From an uncultured Collinsella sp. (GTDB taxonomy: Bacteria; Actinomycetota; Coriobacteriia; Coriobacteriales; Coriobacteriaceae), in contig CAJJZO010000080.1 of the NCBI GenBank assembly GCA_905197585.1, positions 1 to 7,699 on the forward strand: 7,699 nt of DNA, read 5' to 3'. Below, in pieces: positions 5,610 to 7,699 of the stretch. Numbering within the stretch: the stretch's first letter is position 1; each line of letters opens with the position of its first letter. Both the position numbers and the translations under genes were made by a program. The notes below the pieces were generated by a model. It was not told the DNA's origin. It did no database searches and saw only the letters and a list, made by a program, of their open reading frames with translations.

Positions 5610-6476
5610 TTAATTGACAATATGTGAGCTCATATAGTCGATAAAGCGCCTCGTGGCGATGGGCATGGTGTCCCAGCTGCGCCAGGCGGCCACCACGTCG
5701 CGCGAGGGGGCATGCACGATGGGCCGCACACGAATATCGGCTCGCATGCCCTCAACGGTACGGCGATACAGCATGCTCACGCCTAGGCCCTCCTCCACCA
5801 TCGCCATGATGGTGTAGTCGTCGGTCACCTCACTCGTCACGTGCGGCGACAGCCCGTGCGTTGCGAATGCATCGAGTACCAGACTCTGTTCGCCCTCATC
5901 CAGCAGCACAAACGGCTCGGACGCCAGGTCAGCGAGTGTCACCTTTTCCTTTGCCGTCAGCGGATGCGCGGCCGGCAACAATGCTACCAACTCGTCGTGA
6001 TAGACGACGCGCTTCTCGAGCCCCGCGGTAAATCCGCGTGCTGTAAAACAAAAATCAACCACGCCATCGTGCACCCATTGAGCGTTGCGCGTGTAATCGC
6101 CCTGCTTGAGGGTGAAGCGTACGCCCGGGTGCAGCGCACCAAAGTCGCGGATCACACGCGGCAGCACGGTACGACTCACGTTGGTAAACGTCGCGATGCG
6201 AATGTCGGTCGACGAAAGCCCCAGCAGCTCCTGGCGCTTGCCCTCGAGCTCGGCCTCGGCGGTCACAATCTGGCGCAGGTACGGCAGATATTGTTTACCG
6301 TCGCGCGTAAGCGAAACGCCCTGCTTTCCGCGCTCGATAAGCGTGGTACCCAGCTCGCGCTCGAGTGCCTTGACGGCTTGGCTCACCGCGCTTTGCGTAT
6401 AGCCCAGCTCGTCCGCCGCGCCTTTAAGGCTGCCGCGATCGACTACCATACAAACAATCTGATACCGCGATGCCAT
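5610..6476 (-). CDS. LysR-family transcriptional regulator
   Basis: The 288-residue protein has the LysR layout. A winged helix-turn-helix lies at about 5-60, with GSLKGAADELGYTQSAVSQAVKALE carrying the recognition helix, followed by LGTTLIERGKQGVSLTRDG. A linker helix spans about 62-88, and a periplasmic-binding-protein-like effector domain spans about 90-285, including TFTNVSRTVLPRVI and VEEGLGVSMLYRR (227-239). The start is ATG 6474-6476, with GGAGG five bases upstream. It is transcribed away from the EamA transporter gene across a 158-base region. LysR proteins commonly control such a divergent neighbour and repress themselves, so the transporter is the likeliest target. The convergent MATE gene is less likely as a direct target. 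The effector is unknown. Confidence 0.93.
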   Translation of the reverse strand: MASRYQIVCMVVDRGSLKGAADELGYTQSAVSQAVKALERELGTTLIERGKQGVSLTRDGKQYLPYLRQIVTAEAELEGKRQELLGLSSTDIRIATFTNVSRTVLPRVIRDFGALHPGVRFTLKQGDYTRNAQWVHDGVVDFCFTARGFTAGLEKRVVYHDELVALLPAAHPLTAKEKVTLADLASEPFVLLDEGEQSLVLDAFATHGLSPHVTSEVTDDYTIMAMVEEGLGVSMLYRRTVEGMRADIRVRPIVHAPSRDVVAAWRSWDTMPIATRRFIDYMSSHIVN

Positions 6477-6634
6477 CGTGCCTCCATATCAATGCAGCCG
6501 CAAAACGTTTTGCCAGCGCTTTTCGCACTCACTTTAGTATTTCTTAATCGTACTGAAGATACATTCGCTTTACTACATCCAAATCTGGGAGCAGAATCCT
6601 TTGTGCGAAACCGTTCTGTAACAAAAGGAGTCCC
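6477..6634. promoter_or_regulatory. Shared LysR-EamA regulatory region
   Basis: This 158-base region is clearly more AT-rich than the flanking genes and must hold both divergent promoters. It contains a perfect palindrome at 6500-6513, a separated inverted repeat TTTCGCAC (6521-6528) / GTGCGAAA (6603-6610), and the symmetric TTC-N11-GAA at 6541-6557, which resembles the spacing of LysR boxes. I could not pick convincing -35/-10 pairs on either strand. Confidence 0.55.
6500..6513. promoter_or_regulatory. Perfect 14-bp palindrome, operator candidate
   Basis: GCAAAACGTTTTGC is fully self-complementary with a central CG. It lies 23 bases upstream of the LysR-family start codon. Palindromes of the AAACGTTT type are typical of LacI/PurR-family operators rather than LysR boxes (T-N11-A), so a second regulator may act here. 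It is a candidate only. Confidence 0.5.
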
Positions 6635-7537
6635 ATGGATCGCAAAAAAGCAATCGCGCTCTCATTTTCCGTTCCCGTCGCATGGGGCTTTTCGTATCCC
6701 CTCATGAAGATCGGTATGGACAGCATGAATGCCACGAGTATCGTCGCGCTACGCTGCATCATCGCCTTTGTGGCCTGCCTGCTGCTCTTCCACAAGCGCG
6801 CGTTCCGTATCAACCGCGACCTTATGGTCCGTGCCGCCATCATCGGTGCCATCATGGCAACCGAGCTCACCTGCATGTGCCTGGGCTCCAGCCTCACCTC
6901 CGCCTCCACTGCCGGCTTTTTGCAGAGCCTGACGGTCGTGATCGTGCCGTTTGCCAACGCCGCCCTGCTGCGCCGCGCCCCCGAACGCAAAGTGCTTGTC
7001 GGCACCGCCATCGTCACCTGCGGCATGCTGCTGCTCTCGGGCGCCGACTTTACCAGCCTGAATCCCGGCGCGATCATCATGCTGCTCTCCGCTTTTGTCT
7101 ATGCCGGCCATATCATTGTGGCGAAGCGCTTTGTCGAAGATGTCAATCCGCTTGCTCTGGGTGTTTGGCAGCTGGGCTTTGGCGGCCTGTTCTCTGGCAT
7201 CGCCGCATTCACCTTTGGCGGCTTCACGCTTCCCGGCACGCCTAACGAGATCGTCGTTGTCTTCGCGCTCGCACTCATCTGCTCTGCCTACGGCTTTATC
7301 ACCCAGACGCTCGTGCAGCCCCACGTGCCCGCCGAGACCACCGGCTTCGCTTTCTCACTCGAGCCGGTCTGCTCTGCCGTCTTCTCCTTCTTCCTGGTCG
7401 GCGAGGTCCTAAGCCCCATCGCCTTCTTTGGCGCCGCCCTCATCCTCACCGGCGTCATGGTAGCAACCGTCGAGCTTCCGCGCCTCCGCGCACATGGACA
7501 GGCTCGCATGGCAGGAGCGCCCGAGCACGTCTCGTAG
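6635..7537 (+). CDS. EamA/DMT-superfamily transporter
   Basis: The drug/metabolite transporter superfamily moves amino acids, metabolites or drugs across the cytoplasmic membrane. The 300-residue product has about ten hydrophobic helices arranged as two EamA repeats, about 8-135 and 147-278. Visible signatures are PVAWGFSYPLMKIG (14-27), FLQSLTVVIVPFANAALLRR (95-114) ending repeat one, and SLEPVCSAVFSFFLVGEV (241-258) ending repeat two. The start is ATG 6635 with AAAGGAG five bases upstream. The C-terminus is a short polar tail (RLRAHGQARMAGAPEHVS). The divergent LysR gene is the probable regulator. The substrate is not predictable; an amino-acid or metabolite exporter is the common case for LysR-paired members of this family. 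Confidence 0.92.
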   Translation: MDRKKAIALSFSVPVAWGFSYPLMKIGMDSMNATSIVALRCIIAFVACLLLFHKRAFRINRDLMVRAAIIGAIMATELTCMCLGSSLTSASTAGFLQSLTVVIVPFANAALLRRAPERKVLVGTAIVTCGMLLLSGADFTSLNPGAIIMLLSAFVYAGHIIVAKRFVEDVNPLALGVWQLGFGGLFSGIAAFTFGGFTLPGTPNEIVVVFALALICSAYGFITQTLVQPHVPAETTGFAFSLEPVCSAVFSFFLVGEVLSPIAFFGAALILTGVMVATVELPRLRAHGQARMAGAPEHVS

Positions 7538-7563
7538 ACCCCACTCTTCATACAGCCGCGGCA

Positions 7564-7621
7564 TAAAGGCAACCGGTGCGCCTTTACAATAGATGCCAGC
7601 AGAGCATCTGACGTAAAGGAG
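7564..7621 (+). promoter_or_regulatory. Leader with two mutually exclusive hairpins covering a ribosome binding site
   Basis: CCTTTAC (7581-7587) can pair with GTAAAGG (7613-7619), which overlaps the Shine-Dalgarno AAAGGAG (7615-7621). The inner stem AGATGC (7591-7596) / GCATCT (7604-7609) stabilises this fold. Alternatively TAAAGGC (7564-7570) pairs with GCCTTTA (7580-7586), freeing the Shine-Dalgarno. The pairings are seen in the sequence; regulation of translation is inferred. Confidence 0.4.
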
Positions 7622-7625
7622 CCCC

Positions 7626-7699
7626 ATGGACGCCGCGACCCGCGACCGCAACATAGCAACTTGGTTGGGCGATGCGCCGCAGCCGGTACGTGACACTAC
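7626..7699 (+). CDS. Start of an unrecognised gene, 3'-truncated by the window end
   Basis: ATG 7626 follows AAAGGAG with a four-base spacer, a strong start signal. Twenty-four codons are visible, beginning MDAATRDRNIATWLGDAPQP, with GC-rich codon use like the neighbouring genes. The N-terminus is polar, with no signal peptide or membrane segment, suggesting a cytoplasmic protein. I do not recognise the family from this length. It is 88 bases downstream of the transporter stop, with no clear terminator between them, so read-through from the transporter is possible. Confidence 0.65.
   Translation, partial: MDAATRDRNIATWLGDAPQPVRDT

Noticed and set aside
5841..6707. Long plus-strand open frame of 288 codons
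   Set aside because: It is antisense to the LysR gene and runs across the divergent promoter region into the transporter start; it shows no family motifs.
6544..7324. Minus-strand frames opposite the EamA transporter
   Set aside because: They show no motifs and no ribosome binding sites, and they are opposite a clear ten-helix transporter.
1740..7699. Genomic island or horizontally acquired system next to a Bacteroidota gene
   Set aside because: The content is ordinary actinobacterial chromosome with truncated housekeeping genes at the boundary and no integrase, direct repeats or tRNA site, so a chimera fits better.
1..7699. CRISPR array, tRNA, rRNA, toxin-antitoxin or phage-defence genes
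   Set aside because: No regularly spaced repeats, cloverleaf sequences or matching protein motifs were seen on either strand.

Overview
The window looks like two unrelated genomes joined end to end. Positions 1 to about 1,705-1,730 have the codon use, secreted-protein style and promoter signal (TAnnTTTG) of a gut Bacteroidota, most like Parabacteroides or Bacteroides. From there to the end the DNA is clearly more GC-rich, with strong AAGGAG-type ribosome binding sites, and its proteins look like those of a Coriobacteriia actinobacterium such as Collinsella. Both taxon names are inferred from remembered protein families and composition, not from a search. The join cuts a housekeeping gene on each side, so the simplest reading is a chimeric metagenome contig rather than natural transfer.

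Bacteroidota part: the C-terminal two thirds or so of a serine peptidase of family S9 (DPP IV/prolyl oligopeptidase type, intact Ser-Asp-His triad) ends at 1182 and is followed by a hairpin terminator. A promoter-like box then precedes a secreted antibiotic-biosynthesis-monooxygenase-like protein. This gene has an in-frame TAA at 1531 and loses its C-terminus at the join.

Actinobacterial part, left to right: an rsmJ-like 16S rRNA methyltransferase on the minus strand, missing its C-terminal part; a 47-residue single-pass membrane protein on the minus strand with a very strong ribosome binding site; a 133-residue four-helix membrane protein on the plus strand with a strong bidirectional terminator; an rlmA-type 23S rRNA methyltransferase on the minus strand; a MATE efflux transporter on the plus strand; a LysR-family regulator on the minus strand, convergent with MATE; an EamA/DMT-family transporter on the plus strand, divergent from the regulator; and the first 24 codons of a further plus-strand gene.

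The genes are mostly single transcription units rather than one pathway. The clearest functional link is the divergent LysR-EamA pair, whose 158-bp shared intergenic region holds a perfect 14-bp palindrome and other symmetric sites. The most unusual structure is a set of three small palindromic units around rlmA. Each has 9-10 bp arms enclosing a 13-nt core of the form TAA-N4-GTCCC, and the arm sequences differ between loci while staying self-complementary. They resemble REP-type elements. No CRISPR array, tRNA, rRNA, defence cluster or transposase gene is visible.
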